Source: Talpa occidentalis
Taxonomy: Eukaryota; Chordata; Mammalia; Eulipotyphla; Talpidae
Assembly: GCF_014898055.3 (NCBI RefSeq)
Contig: NW_023604295.1
Coordinates: 141,576,676 to 141,640,675 of the forward strand
DNA length: 64,000 nucleotides
Direction: 5' to 3'
Shown here: positions 46,230-57,156 of the stretch, piece by piece
How the letters are laid out: every line of letters begins with the position of its first letter
How positions within the stretch are numbered: the first letter of the stretch is position 1
The notes under the pieces: model-generated
What the model saw: only the letters and a program-made list of their open reading frames with translations
Told to the model about the DNA's origin: nothing
The model's database searches: none
Position numbers and translations under genes: made by a program

Positions 46230-47250
46230 TGGAGAGATGCAGTTACTGATCGATAGTGTGGGGTGGAGTTGCAGCTACCAGAGGAGGCAGGGTGTGCAGA
46301 GCCCTGTCACTTGAGGTGAGTGGGGGTGGATAGTGGGGTGTCCCCCAGCTGGGTGGCTGCCTTCCACAGCATCTCCATTGAAAAAGAGGGGGCCCACATG
46401 CTCCACTCCTTTTAAAGACTCCCCCCAAAATAACCACTCAGCTTGTCAGCGTGCAACCAGGAGGCAATCAGGGTCCCCAAACTGTTAAGGGGTGCACTCT
46501 CTGATAGGGGTTTAGCCATCCATGTGCACAAAGACAAAGAAAACATACTCTTAGTACAAAAGACTTTGAATCTGTTCCTAATAAAACTCAAAAAATGACT
46601 CAGCCCCTCGTGGACAAATGCACAGCCAAATAGTCTCAGCCTGAAGTGGGGCCACTAAGGTCCAAAAGCTTGTCACAAGTCGATGGTACCTTCTGGCAGG
46701 GAACCGCAAGGAAGGGATTAGGCAGGTCCCAAAGAGCTGCAACAGACGGAGAGCCTCAAAATTCAAAATGTGCCACATAATCCAACATGAAGTCAAGATA
46801 ACGGCTGCCATCATCTCTGCCAAGGCCCGGGAAGAGCCTCCCCATGTGTCTCTCAGTCATGTGTCTCTTGCAAGTACTTCTCGCCAGTATCTCTACATGC
46901 CTCTCCTCCACGTGTGTCCTCCACATCCCTCCGACACCACCAGGGTGCACATCACAACCAGAAAAGCAAGAACATGGCCCTGCCCGCCTTCCATGCTGCA
47001 TACACTCGGCTCCACCCCTACTCCCAGTTGCTCCCTTGCTCAGGAGGCTGGCTCGTGGCACACTGGGACTTGTACCCCAAGACGTCTGCATGTAACTGGG
47101 GCGGGGTCCCTTGTGAGACCCCTTGCTTGGAACGTCAAGGTCTGAGTTTGGCACCAGACCATTCCCACAGCTCTTGCTGTCTTCACAACCATGTCTGTAC
47201 ACTACACAGCTCATCCTGTGGTTCTCAAATGCTAGTAGTCACCTCCCTCT
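46230..47250. other. GC-rich unclassified block with opposed open frames
   Basis: Distinctly GC-richer than its flanks. It holds a 152-codon reverse frame (46756-47214) opposed by 125-, 113- and 83-codon forward frames (46768-47255). Nothing in the predicted products resembles a known domain. The reverse reading contains TTTAAAAGGAGTGG (TATA-like) and a GAGTTTTATTAGG segment, and could be part of an old retroviral LTR. I found no paired ends or target duplication to support that. Confidence 0.3.
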
Positions 47251-47469
47251 CATAGCTGCCAAATAAAATTTATAAAGTTGAAATATTTTTCACAAGGAAC
47301 CCCTCAAATTTCACCCTTCACCTTTAGAAGCACTCGTGCACATTAGAGCTCACCTCCAGAACCTCCAGGCTGCCTTTCCTATGCCTAATTAGATTTTTGT
47401 TCATAAACAGAGGAGCAGTCATTGCAGACATCCCGTGCTGGCCCTGCCAAGCAGCCCCAATTCACCAGC

Positions 47470-47960
47470 ACCCCATACTCATCTGTGAAGCAGTTCCTGT
47501 TTATTACTTGATGATTTTGTTAGTTTTTGTCCTTCTGCCAACACCCCCAAATTCCTCCTATATTGGTTGCAATTGTTCTTATCTCACACTATCAATATAT
47601 TTAGCCAAGACGCCCACCAATCCTCTCAAACAAACTTCCAAAATAGTTCACTCAATCTCTGCTTCTCATCAGTTATCTCATTATTAATGCCACTGCCATA
47701 GTTTCTCATCTCTTCATTTTTTGGCATTAACCAAGGGGTTCTCTCTTCACTCTAGCAAGTTTGCACCCCCCACACATACACAAAAATTGTTCCCCAGGCT
47801 GTTCAATTTGCATGGAGAACTGTCACTGCCATGTTGTCTACCTGTCTATATTGTGTTCAAAATATAAGTTCTAGTCTCACCTCCTCTGACAAGCCCTCCT
47901 CCACCACATGAGTGGGACACACCCAAAGTCATAGAGCCCCACAAGGTCTCTGATCCCTAC
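47470..47960 (+). mobile_element. Possible LINE L2 fragments
   Basis: CAAAATAGTTCACTCAATCT..CTCATTATTAATGCCACTGC and then AGTCTCACCTCCTCTGACAA, GCCCTCCTCCACCAC, resemble consecutive parts of L2 ORF2 ('GTCACCTCCTCTGAGAGGCCTTCCCTGACCAC'). Same orientation as the clearer L2 at 48.4-49.3 kb. Confidence 0.45.
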
Positions 47961-48359
47961 CTTCTTCTTTGCCAGTGAACACACGTCACATCACCACCAC
48001 ATCACCAGTCTGGACAAGTCACTGGTCTCCTTTGTGACACTGGCTGCCCAACCCGCAGCTCTCACTCACTCTGTCAGCAACACATGACACAGTTACTCAA
48101 CTCCTTTTTCTCTAGGCAGTTTCCACTTGGTACCCTGGACACTGCTCCTTCAGCACCACCCCCCACATTCAAGCCTCTCCCTCTCAATATTGACTTGATT
48201 GTTTGATTATCTTCCTCCTGTCCCTGAGACCCACACCATGGAATGTACCAGAGCTCAATCCTCAGAAATATACTGTTTAGCATTTCCAAGTATGATGGTA
48301 TCCTGTTTCGTGGCTTTAAATGACATTTAAATTCCAGCTTTCCGGGGTCGTCTAACACC

Positions 48360-49310
48360 CTCCCTTGAACTCCAGATTGATATGCCCATTGGTCCACTGG
48401 ATCTATGCATCTGGGAGCAGGCGTGTCTAACTTTCCTCACTCACATCCCAAATCCATGCCACAGCCTGTCCTGTTGGTTCTCTCTTCAAACTGCTTTCAA
48501 TGTCCTACCATGTCTGAACATTCCCATCTCCACCTCCACTGTGTAAGCTACCGTCAGCATTGGCCAGGATTGCAATAGCATCTTTTTTTTTTTAAGATTT
48601 ATCTATTTATTCATACAAGAGCTGGGGTACAGGCCAGAGATGCTAGGGGTGAGAGGATTCATCAGAGACAGAGTGGGGAACAGAACAGGCAGATTGACCA
48701 AAGTACACTGCTGAGGGGAGCAGTGGGCGAGTCAGGAGAGGTCTACCTCGCCATGTGAGTTTCTCCCTGGCCGGCCAGGGATCGAACTCGTGCTGTAGAG
48801 GCTGCGAATCGGTTCATAGTGCAGTGCTTAACCCCTTGCGCCACTAGGGATGCCCTGCAATAGCATCTTACTTAGACTTTTCTTTTGCCTCTTCTTTTGA
48901 ATTTCAATATTCTGTTCCACAACTTAAGACCCATTATTTCACTTTTCTGTTTGAACTTTCAGATGCCTTCCCGTCTTAGAAAAAAAACTGGAGACCTTAT
49001 TATAATCGTAAAGCTATAAATGACCTACCTGCTCTCATATACATCTCTCCAACCTACATTTTTCACATCATTCCCTACAATTCTTTCCCTTGTTGTCTTA
49101 GCCCCTACCATCCCAACATTCTAGGAAATTCTTAAATGCTAAGCACTTGCCTGCCTCAGCATTTGTCTTTTTACCTAGCTTATCCTCCCTCCAGAACTTT
49201 CCATAGCTCTCTCTTTTACTTATCTCCCCAGAGAGTCCTTACCCATATCAAATAGCAACCCCACTTGCTATGCTCCCTGTCCCTTGCCTAGATTTCTTTT
49301 TTTTTTCCTA
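48360..49310 (+). mobile_element. LINE L2 ORF2 fossil, split by a SINE
   Basis: Left part (to 48584): CATCTCCACCTCCACTGTGT, AAGCTACCGTCAGCATTGGC and CAGGATTGCAATAGCATCTT, matching 'CACCTCCACTGCTACCACC.. TGGATTATTGCAATAGCCTCC'. Right part (from 48856): AAAGCTATAAATGACCTACC, CTAAGCACTTGCCTGCCTCA and CCTCCCTCCAGAACTTTCC, matching 'AAGGCCCTACATGATCTGGCC.. CTCCTGCCTCAGGGCC'. The SINE at 48585-48855 landed in the middle. No open frame survives. Confidence 0.85.
48585..48855 (-). mobile_element. tRNA-derived T+ SINE, reversed, inside L2
   Basis: TTTTTTAAGATTTATCTATT, CATACAAGAGCTGGGGTACA, CTGAGGGGAGCAGTGGGCGA, and head CTTGCGCCACTAGGGATGCCC. The 14-bp target duplication TGCAATAGCATCTT is perfect at 48571-48584 and 48856-48869. 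Confidence 0.96.
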
Positions 49311-52300
49311 GAGAGTCTTCAAGTTACCACCATTGTCTTTCTTTTCCTTTCCTTCCCTTTCTTTTGAGTTTAGTAGTTATTCATTCAAATCATTTTAAAA
49401 GTACATACCCACAGTTTGTAATATTTTTCAATTTGTTAAAATGTTGTAATATATTAGAGATTGTAAGTATTTAATTACCCATTATCTGCCTTTGAATCTT
49501 AATACAAAGGTATGATTTCCAATGCTACGTGGGAGGCATTTCAATGCAGTTAAGTTATTGTGAAGGGTTATACTCTTTTGTCTATGACCATGGAAAGTTT
49601 GTTACTCTGCCCAGATAGCTAGTCTGTGCACAGCATTTGCTTAGATGGGTTTCTCCTGAGGTTTTACTCAAGTAAGGGGTGGATTCATAACTGTGCCTGA
49701 AATGAACCTCTGTTTCTGAAAAGTCCGACCACCTATAGTGTTAAACTAACAGCTCGAAACTAGGGTCCAATTAACTGAGGACACTGCAAGGAGGTCAAAG
49801 ATCCCATAAAAACTAGTCAAGACCCTGGTGTTCAGACGATCAAAGGAATCTAGAGGAATGATCTGGGGTCACAGTGATTACCTCCAGAGCTGAAGTGAGC
49901 ACTCAAGAGAAGATAGAAGCTAACGTTCAAATTGTTATTTATAAAGCTTCTCACGGATCCAGTGACAAAGTAGACTTTAGACTCTTACAAAATCTACCAT
50001 ATTTCATTCCTTGTCTCTGAGATTTTTTTTTCCCAGAAGTCAGGTAAATGGGGCTTACAGATGGTAGGTCTCTGTTGACTGTCGGATGCAACTGGAAAAT
50101 AGAGATTATCACTTTTTCCTGTTGTTTTCGACTAAACCTACTTGCCACTGCAGCCCTCTGTTTAAGTGAAAGCTGAACCGTTCAATGCCCCATAGAAAAG
50201 GGAAAATATTAACTACTTCAGCAGAAAGGATGTGGATGGAATTTGAGACACATGACTGTAACTACTAATAATACCGTGAGGCTTAAAATCGCTGAATGGG
50301 TAAGATCCATTGCTGTGGTTCACTAAAGGACAGCGACCTGTGTTTGAACCGTGGGCTTTCTTCTTTTGACCTAAATGTGTCACAGTAATAAACGACTAGC
50401 AGAGAAGTGGTAAATCATAGTCATTAAACAAACAAATCATCGTGAACTGTCAGTTCTGTGTTGAGGAACATAAGCCATCTTCATTACTATCTCACCCAAA
50501 AGCACAAGTCCCCTAGAAATAGAACAGCTATCCAGTCTTCCCCCTTCCCTGTGGTCATCTGTTTGTCCCATCTCTCCTGGCCTCTACTTCTTGCATTTGA
50601 TTTTTTTTTTATTTGGCTTTTTATTCTGTGCTCCTCCATGTCTCTCTTCTACCAGTTATTTGCTAGATGATCATCAGTCTCCAAAGCACACTAAAAATGC
50701 CATCCCAGCTTTTCATTCCATGCTCAGGAATGCGAAGCTGCCTCCCATTTTCCCAGAGGTAAGGTCACGTGGACACACTCTGCTTCGTGTGTTTCTTTAT
50801 TTCTGTTCTGAGTGACCTGCTGCAAGAATTGCACTGCCCTCGCTCTGGAAAGTGCTAATCCCCTACTGTTTATGATTATTGAGGTTCTTTGAGGCAGGGC
50901 TCACAATCTCAGATCAGCTGTGCCCCTCAATTACAAGGGCTAGTTGAATATGATCCTTGCCTTACAAGTACCTTATTTTCCAATATGCAGTGTCTACATT
51001 CAATTATCAGGCATTATTGGAAACACAAAGGTCACTACTTACATTTCAAAAGCTCTTAAAGCAAACATGTTATTGCCTCCTGTACACTTTGGGCTTTAAA
51101 ACCTTAGAATTCACTTCAGGAGACTGTTACCATTGTCTCTGTTATTTTGAACACCATAGCATAATGGGAAAATGTCCTGGTCCCCCATACTGAATAAGCC
51201 AACAAAGCCACTCAAGAGGAAAATGCTGAGTTCAACAAATCACTCTACAAAATAATTGCTTTTGTTCCCCATCTTCTTTGGCTCCACCCCTTCATCCAAT
51301 GTCAAATGCCAGAGTATCTCTTCTCTAGCAGGAAAATTCCAGCTAAGAATAAGAAGCCAGTCATTATTTTATCATTTAATATTAATTATAATAGTATTAG
51401 TCATGATGAACTGATGTTGCATTATGTAGCTTTCAAATGTATTCTCAAAAGACTTTGATTATAATTTGCCATTTTATTCATGTTCAATTATTTTAAAGTG
51501 TTGCTGAATTAACAAGATCCACTTAGCCTTAATCACTACTTACCTCATCAGTTCAGAGCGCTGACATGCCTGGCTTATAAAGACGATCTGTGACAGATGA
51601 GACTGCAGCCATCATGGCCACCACCTCTATCCACCTTCAGTTCAGTGGGGAGATGGTGCCACGGGATCGGGTGTGCCTGCATTGTGTGGGAGCCATGCAT
51701 AGCAGGAGGGGCGGATGGGAGGATGTGGCATGGAGCACCCTCCAGTTTGCTTCGTTAACGCACTCCTGACTTCTGGATTCTCTACTAGAGCTTTGCATGT
51801 GTTCTTTCTGGTACACACTGAAAGACGTGACTCCATGCCCCTTTATGCAATGAAAAAATAAGATGGGTACTTCAGTTTCTTTGTTGCTGCATCATTTTGC
51901 TGAACACACTGCTTAGGTGCCAAGTGGCTCTGGTTAATGCTGGATGACAGTACTACTCATTACTCCTATGAGATGAGTTCCCTCCATATTGCATTCCAAA
52001 GTTTTGTTTTCTACACTCTTCCTCGGGCTCTGTGCTGGATTCTACCAATACCCTTCATTCCTCCATTCATGATTTGTAAGCTCTCTTCTTATTCGTCACA
52101 AGTTTTCTCATCTTATCTCATGGTGTGTCCTATATACTTAGGGTGTTAATCCACCCTGTAATTGGACATTAACCAAAACCCCCTAGAGTGACTATTTACC
52201 TGGAGATCTTGAATAGCGTGGTTTTGTGTTATGACTGTATTAAATCCTTACTGGATGTCCAACACCATTGTCAGATCCAGTAGATCCAGAAAATTAATAG

Positions 52301-53039
52301 ATAAAACAATGTCTGTCAATTCATCTGAGCATGCTGTATAAAGTAGTTCACAATATAATAGATACTATCCACCAAAAACCCCTGGATTTTATCAAGTGCC
52401 ATCTCAGAGAAGGAAATGACATTATTCCAAAATAGAATCAGAATAAGAATTCTAGTCACCAGTTCTGGGTAGCAGCCATAAAGATTTCTACAGTTTCATG
52501 CAGGAATTCTATATGTGGGCCTTTTAACTGGTTTACATTATAACTAAGAATTTCCTAGTCATTCCACCCTCTACTTTCTGACTCAGGGGTTTAATTCAAA
52601 GGAAAAAGTGAATTAAGATGGCCTGCAGCAGTCTGCTCTCTTTTATCTATCCTATCCATATTGTGCTATTTAAATTTACTATTCTCATGCCAAGAACTTG
52701 CTTAGCAACTGGGTCTGTGGCCTTTAATATTGCTCTGAAAAACTGATAATGAGCAACTTGAGCAAGGGATTTTTAGAATTTTAGTAATCAAAAGAAAAAG
52801 GTGATACATTCAATCATGACATGAAAATACATGTACAAGCCCCACTCAAAGCAAAGACATATTCAAAATAGCAGTCAGAAGAAGTTTTATGGGTAATCAT
52901 TATACATTTTATTATAGTAGTTTATTATAGTCGTCTACATATGCTGTAATCAAATGTAAAATTTAATATATATACACACATATATATAAAACATTATTGG
53001 TGCTGTTAGGAGAGAGTTAATGCTAAACCACATGGTTTG
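49311..53039. other. Unassigned AT-rich DNA
   Basis: About 3.7 kb with no element or gene I can support. Small open frames (60-78 codons) have no features. CTTTTCCTTTCCTTCCCTTT near 49340 is a short pyrimidine tract. Confidence 0.4.
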
Positions 53040-53550
53040 AATTATAAGGTTATTAATGGCTAAGGTATTACTCATTGTTACTAAGAACTGGGTGTTGTTC
53101 CAAGTGCTTTATTTTTATTTTTTTGTTAAAGGTTTATTTATTTATGCATGTTAGAACTGGGATGTAGGCCAGAGGTACAGGGGGCTGGCAGGGGTGGGGA
53201 GAAGATTCAGCAGAGACAGAGTGGGGAGCAGAACAGGCGATCTACTGAAACACACTGCGGGGAGCAATGGGCGAGAAAGGAGAGGTCTGCTGCACCATGT
53301 GGGTAGCTCCCTGGCCAGGGATTGAACTCATGCTGCAGTGGCTGGTGATAGTTTGATAGCACAGAGGCTTTAACCCCTGTGCCACCAGGAGGCCCCCCCA
53401 AGTGCTTTATTGATACTAATTTCCTTAATTCTCACAACAAATGATGTATGCTATTATTGCTATTTTATATTTAAACAACTTGAGGCAGTGAGTGCTGTAA
53501 CTGATTTGATCTCACACAGCTAGAAACTGATGGCACCACAAATTGACTGG
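53040..53550 (-). mobile_element. MIR fossil split by a SINE
   Basis: Left part: CTGGGTGTTGTTCCAAGTGC. Right part: AAGTGCTTTATTGATACTAA, TTCCTTAATTCTCACAACAA, then TATTTAAACAACTTGAGGCA and CTCACACAGCTAGAAACTGA. This is the reversed MIR pattern 'GTTCTAAGCGCTTTAC.. CTCATTTAATCCTCACAACAA.. GAGGCACAGAG.. TCACACAGCTAG'. The SINE at 53114-53397 lies within it. Confidence 0.85.
53114..53397 (-). mobile_element. tRNA-derived T+ SINE, reversed, inside MIR
   Basis: GGTTTATTTATTTATGCATG, TAGGCCAGAGGTACAGGGGG, with a local expansion CTGGCAGGGGTGGGGAG in the body, and head TGTGCCACCAGGAGGCCCC. The 14-bp target duplication CCAAGTGCTTTATT is perfect at 53100-53113 and 53398-53411. Confidence 0.96.
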
Positions 53551-53731
53551 TAACTAGAAGGTTGCCCAAGTTCTGAATCCCACTGTGACACTGTCCTGGT
53601 TCTCCCTCAAAAAATTTTTACTTTGAATTGATCTTTTTACAGCTGTAGTCATGTGCTTGATTTTGTTCTGGTCTCTTTGTTCCTTTAACAACAAGTTTCT
53701 TATAAAATATCCTATAAAATTATTTTCCCAG

Positions 53732-54026
53732 GGTCCTCCCTGGTGGCCTAGGAGTTAAGTCTCAACAGTGTCAAACACTGTGGCCTAAGTTCACTCACCG
53801 GCCAGGGAGCTACCCACATGGCCCAGCAGACCTCTTCTGTCTCGCCTGCTGCTCCCCTCAGCAGTGCATTTCAGTCAGTCTGCCTGTTCTGCTCCCCACT
53901 CTGTCTCTGGTGAATCCTCTCACCCCCCACACCTCTGGCCTACACCTTACTCTTGCATACATCAATAAATAAATTAAATTTATATATATAGACATGTATA
54001 TGTGTATATATATATATATACACATA
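53732..54026 (+). mobile_element. tRNA-derived T+ SINE with microsatellite tail
   Basis: Head GTCCTCCCTGGTGGCCTAGG, body GGGAGCTACCCACATGGCCC and CTCCCCACTCTGTCTCTGGT, then CATCAATAAATAAATTAAAT. The tail has turned into about 50 bp of TA/TATG microsatellite (53975-54026). Target duplications are ATTTTCCCAG (53722-53731) and ATATTTCCCAG (54025-54035). B box decayed to AAGTTCACTCACC. Confidence 0.93.
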
Positions 54027-54035
54027 TATTTCCCA

Positions 54036-54690
54036 GAAACACTGATATATATATATATATATTATACATATATTACATCTTAGTCATAGTTCCAAAGTGT
54101 GTAGAGATGTACCTTTGAAATGAGCTATTAATGAATTTGTAAGTCATTTACTATGTGGGTTCAACTTAGTGCCAAAGCTCGTGATTAGATTTTCCTTCAT
54201 CCAGGAGGAACTTGGAACTATTCTTTAGGTAAAAAGAAATCATGAAATTGCCAGGACCCGCTTGTGCAGCCTGTCTTGCTTCCACTTTAGTGAATTCTTC
54301 CTTATAGAAATCAGTGACTGGCGGTCAGATAGCGATCGCGTCTGCTCCCTGGCTTCCCCTTCCATCATTGCTCTCCAGGATGTGGCTGCTGGGATGATTT
54401 TCCTTTCTCACTTCCCTGATGATGCCTTTCCGCCTCCTTGAGTTTCTTCATTGCTTGTCCTTTTTGATATGACCTTCTTGTACCTTGAAACATCTCCTCT
54501 GGTTCAAAAACTTCCATTAATTTCATTTCCCCCTTTCCTCCCCAGACTGCCAGTCAGATTCACTGTGATTTGTTCCTTTGCCTCATTGTTTGGTCTTCTC
54601 TCTCCCTGGCCTTCTGCTTGAACAGCAGGCCTCTTCGCAAGTAGGAAGTTCTTCATTTCATTAAAAATAAAATCTAGAGATGTGTTTCAA
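54036..54690. other. Unassigned DNA
   Basis: Begins with a second short TA run (54043-54062). No other signal. Confidence 0.4.
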
Positions 54691-55560
54691 GGAGCATTCT
54701 TGTGTCAGTGTGATGAAGTAGCATGAATGGGATCCTAATTAATTTTACCTCTGAATGTGGCAGCACTCTCAATAGTGTGCAGATTGATCCAACACAGTCT
54801 ACTCACTTATCACAACAACTTGACCTTGGAAAAACTGCACTACACAAAATATTTTGGCTAGCAGTATAATTACCAGCTTATTAAGCGCAAATGCCAAAGG
54901 TAGTAAGATGACAAACATTTGTACTGCAAGAGGGAGAAAAGCACAATGAGAGTCATAATATCTCCCAACACCAAGTCTCATGCAGACAAGGATGGAAGGG
55001 CCGGTCACTGTTTGAATATGTAGCATTTTAAATGTGCCCCTGTGTTAATCAAATTAATGAATCGACATTACTCATGAAAGCTTGCATTATTTCTATACCA
55101 TCAAGTCCTTAAGGATTACAGGATAAGAACAATAAAGGTTATTACTTAGGCTGATTGCAATTGGTTTTGGTTTTCAGTTTAATGCATTGTCTTTTTTTCA
55201 GCTCTTCTCAATAGAACTGGCATTGGTTAATGACTGGGAGACTTTACAAGATTTTATGTTTAAATAAACATCAAGGAATAGAGGTATTCCTTGGAATTCT
55301 CTTAACAAAGTTCTGAAGCTGTGATATAGACTTTCCTGTGTGGTTTCAATCGTAGGTACATCCGCTTCACTCCCCTATTGATGTTCTCTCTGCAGGGACC
55401 GGGTTTAAAAATCATGCATTAAAAGTATCTTTTACCGATTTCAGATATGATCACAATTTTTAAAGATGCAATTACGTCCTTAACAAATTATCCAGTTATC
55501 AAATTGACTCCTTGAGATAATAAGGAGACAAACCCAATGCTGATCATTTTTCAGAGAAAA
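54691..55560. other. Repeat-free AT-rich stretch
   Basis: No repeat recognised. CTAATTAATTTTACC, AAATTAATGAATCGACATTA, GCTGATTGCAATTGGTTTTG and TGATCACAATTTTTAAAGAT give a developmental-enhancer-like texture. Very tentative. Confidence 0.25.
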
Positions 55561-56267
55561 CTAATATTTTGTGAAGACTATTTTCATAATTTAAGTGAAT
55601 CTTATAAACATAACGTCCGCAACTAGAGCACTTTAAGTGCTGAATATAATTTCTATTTCTAATCATTTAACATACATGAAAGAAAATAAGAAGCAGTGGA
55701 ATGGATATTTATTAGAATCCAAATGATTCCAACAAAAGGGGAAGTTAGACCTAAAAAAGTCCACATTATATAACAATGTAAACCTTTCAGATTATTAGCA
55801 TTTTTAGTGAAAGCCATGTTGTTGTCATGCTGTTAATATTAACTGTGGTTACTTCCAGGGCAATACACTTTACCCAGATTCCTCTGTAGCCCCTATTCCC
55901 CAACCATCTGGAATCTCTTAGCAAGGGATGAGTTGGTGCTATATTAAGCTTCTCTGATCTTTCAGATTTAGAATTTTTTTGGTTTTTATCTTGGTCTGGT
56001 ATAAATACAAATAATAACTATTAACTGAAAGGGATTTTAGTACAACATGAAGATTCCTGAATACATTTTACACTGTTGAAAAATAAAACTTTGTTTCCAT
56101 GTGTCCCTAGGTACAAACTTTCCACTATAGGACAAAAGAACTCAGATGCTACCCTCTTCCACATTTCAAAAGAAAAAAGAGTATATTCAAGGAAGAACCA
56201 AATGTAACTTTTAACCCCTACTTCCTTCTAGTTTAGGAATTGAGTCTCAGTATTCTTTTTTAAAATT
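55561..56267. other. Unassigned AT-rich DNA
   Basis: No signal seen. Confidence 0.45.
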
Positions 56268-56409
56268 AAAGATTTCTACTGAGTTATGAGTGTGCAATAT
56301 CATTCATGTTTTATAGGTATGGGTGGACACCTCTTCAAAACTGTTGTTAAACCACACCCACCTCCAAAGCCCCCATACAGTTGATGTTTGCTTGTGTCTG
56401 CTGATGACT
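56268..56409 (-). mobile_element. L1 3' UTR fossil
   Basis: TTTATAGGTATGGGTGGACA, CCTCTTCAAAACTGTTGTTA and CCACACCCACCTCCAAAGCC match the L1 3' UTR at 31935-31985 block by block. Confidence 0.6.
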
Positions 56410-56427
56410 CCAAACTGAAGTCTTTTT

Positions 56428-56709
56428 AAGTTTTTTTTTCCACTTTATTTTGTTTATTCATGCATACAAGAACTAGGGTGTAGGCCAGAGGTGCAGGGGT
56501 GGGGGGTGAGACGATTCACCAGAGACAGAGTGAGGAGCTGAGCAGGCTGATCTACTAAATACACTACTGAGGGGAGCAGCAGGCAAGACAGGAGAGGTCT
56601 GCTGGGCCATGTCATTTAGCTCCCTGGCCAGGAATTGAACTCATGCTGCAGTGGCTAGTGATAGCTTGATAGTGCTGAGACTTTAACCCTTGTGCCACCA
56701 GGGAGGCGC
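56428..56709 (-). mobile_element. tRNA-derived T+ SINE, first of a same-target pair
   Basis: TTTTGTTTATTCATGCATAC, AGAACTAGGGTGTAGGCCAG, CACTACTGAGGGGAGCAGCA and head TTGTGCCACCAGGGAGGCG. Flanked by CCAAACTGAAGTCTTTTT (56410-56427) and CCAAACTAAAGTCTTTTT (56710-56727), differing at one base. It carries more substitutions than its neighbour. Confidence 0.95.
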
Positions 56710-56727
56710 CCAAACTAAAGTCTTTTT

Positions 56728-56993
56728 TTTTTTTTAAGATTTTATTTATTTATACAAGCACCGGGGTACAGGCCAGAGGTGCTGGAGGGAGAGAAAATTC
56801 ACCAGACCAGAGCAGGGAGCAGAACAGGCAGAAGGACTGAAGTACACTGCTGAGGGGAACAGTGGACGAGGCAGGAGAGGTCTGCGCACCATGTGGGAAT
56901 CTCCCTGGCGGGCCAGGAATCGAACCGGTGCTGCAGTGGCTGCAGACAGCTTCACAGCACTGCGCTCAACCAGATGTGCCACCAGGGAGGCCC
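56728..56993 (-). mobile_element. tRNA-derived T+ SINE, second of a same-target pair
   Basis: TTTTTTAAGATTTTATTTAT, TATACAAGCACCGGGGTACA, head GATGTGCCACCAGGGAGGCC. Flanked by CCAAACTAAAGTCTTTTT (56710-56727) and CCAAGCTAAAGTCTT (56994-57008). So three copies of one target sequence bracket two SINEs in the same orientation. The TATACAAGCACYGGG subtype is shared with 16791-17062. Confidence 0.95.
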
Positions 56994-57105
56994 CCAAGCT
57001 AAAGTCTTAATGAGTTATTATAAAATGCTTAAAACCACGCAAAGCCGTGTAATCAATATTTAATGTAATGTTCCTTTTACAGTCACAGGTTCTTTATATG
57101 AAGGT

Positions 57106-57156
57106 CACACACATACACACACACACACACACACATTCTCTCTCTCTCTCTCTCTT
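57106..57156 (+). repeat. (CA)n(TC)n compound microsatellite
   Basis: About 13 CA units with one CATA interruption, directly followed by about 10 TC units. Confidence 0.95.

Noticed and set aside
46560..46830. Solitary retroviral LTR
   Set aside because: A TATA-like TTTAAAAGG and an AATAAAA-type segment are present on opposite readings, but no paired TG/CA ends or target duplication could be found, so I left the block unclassified.
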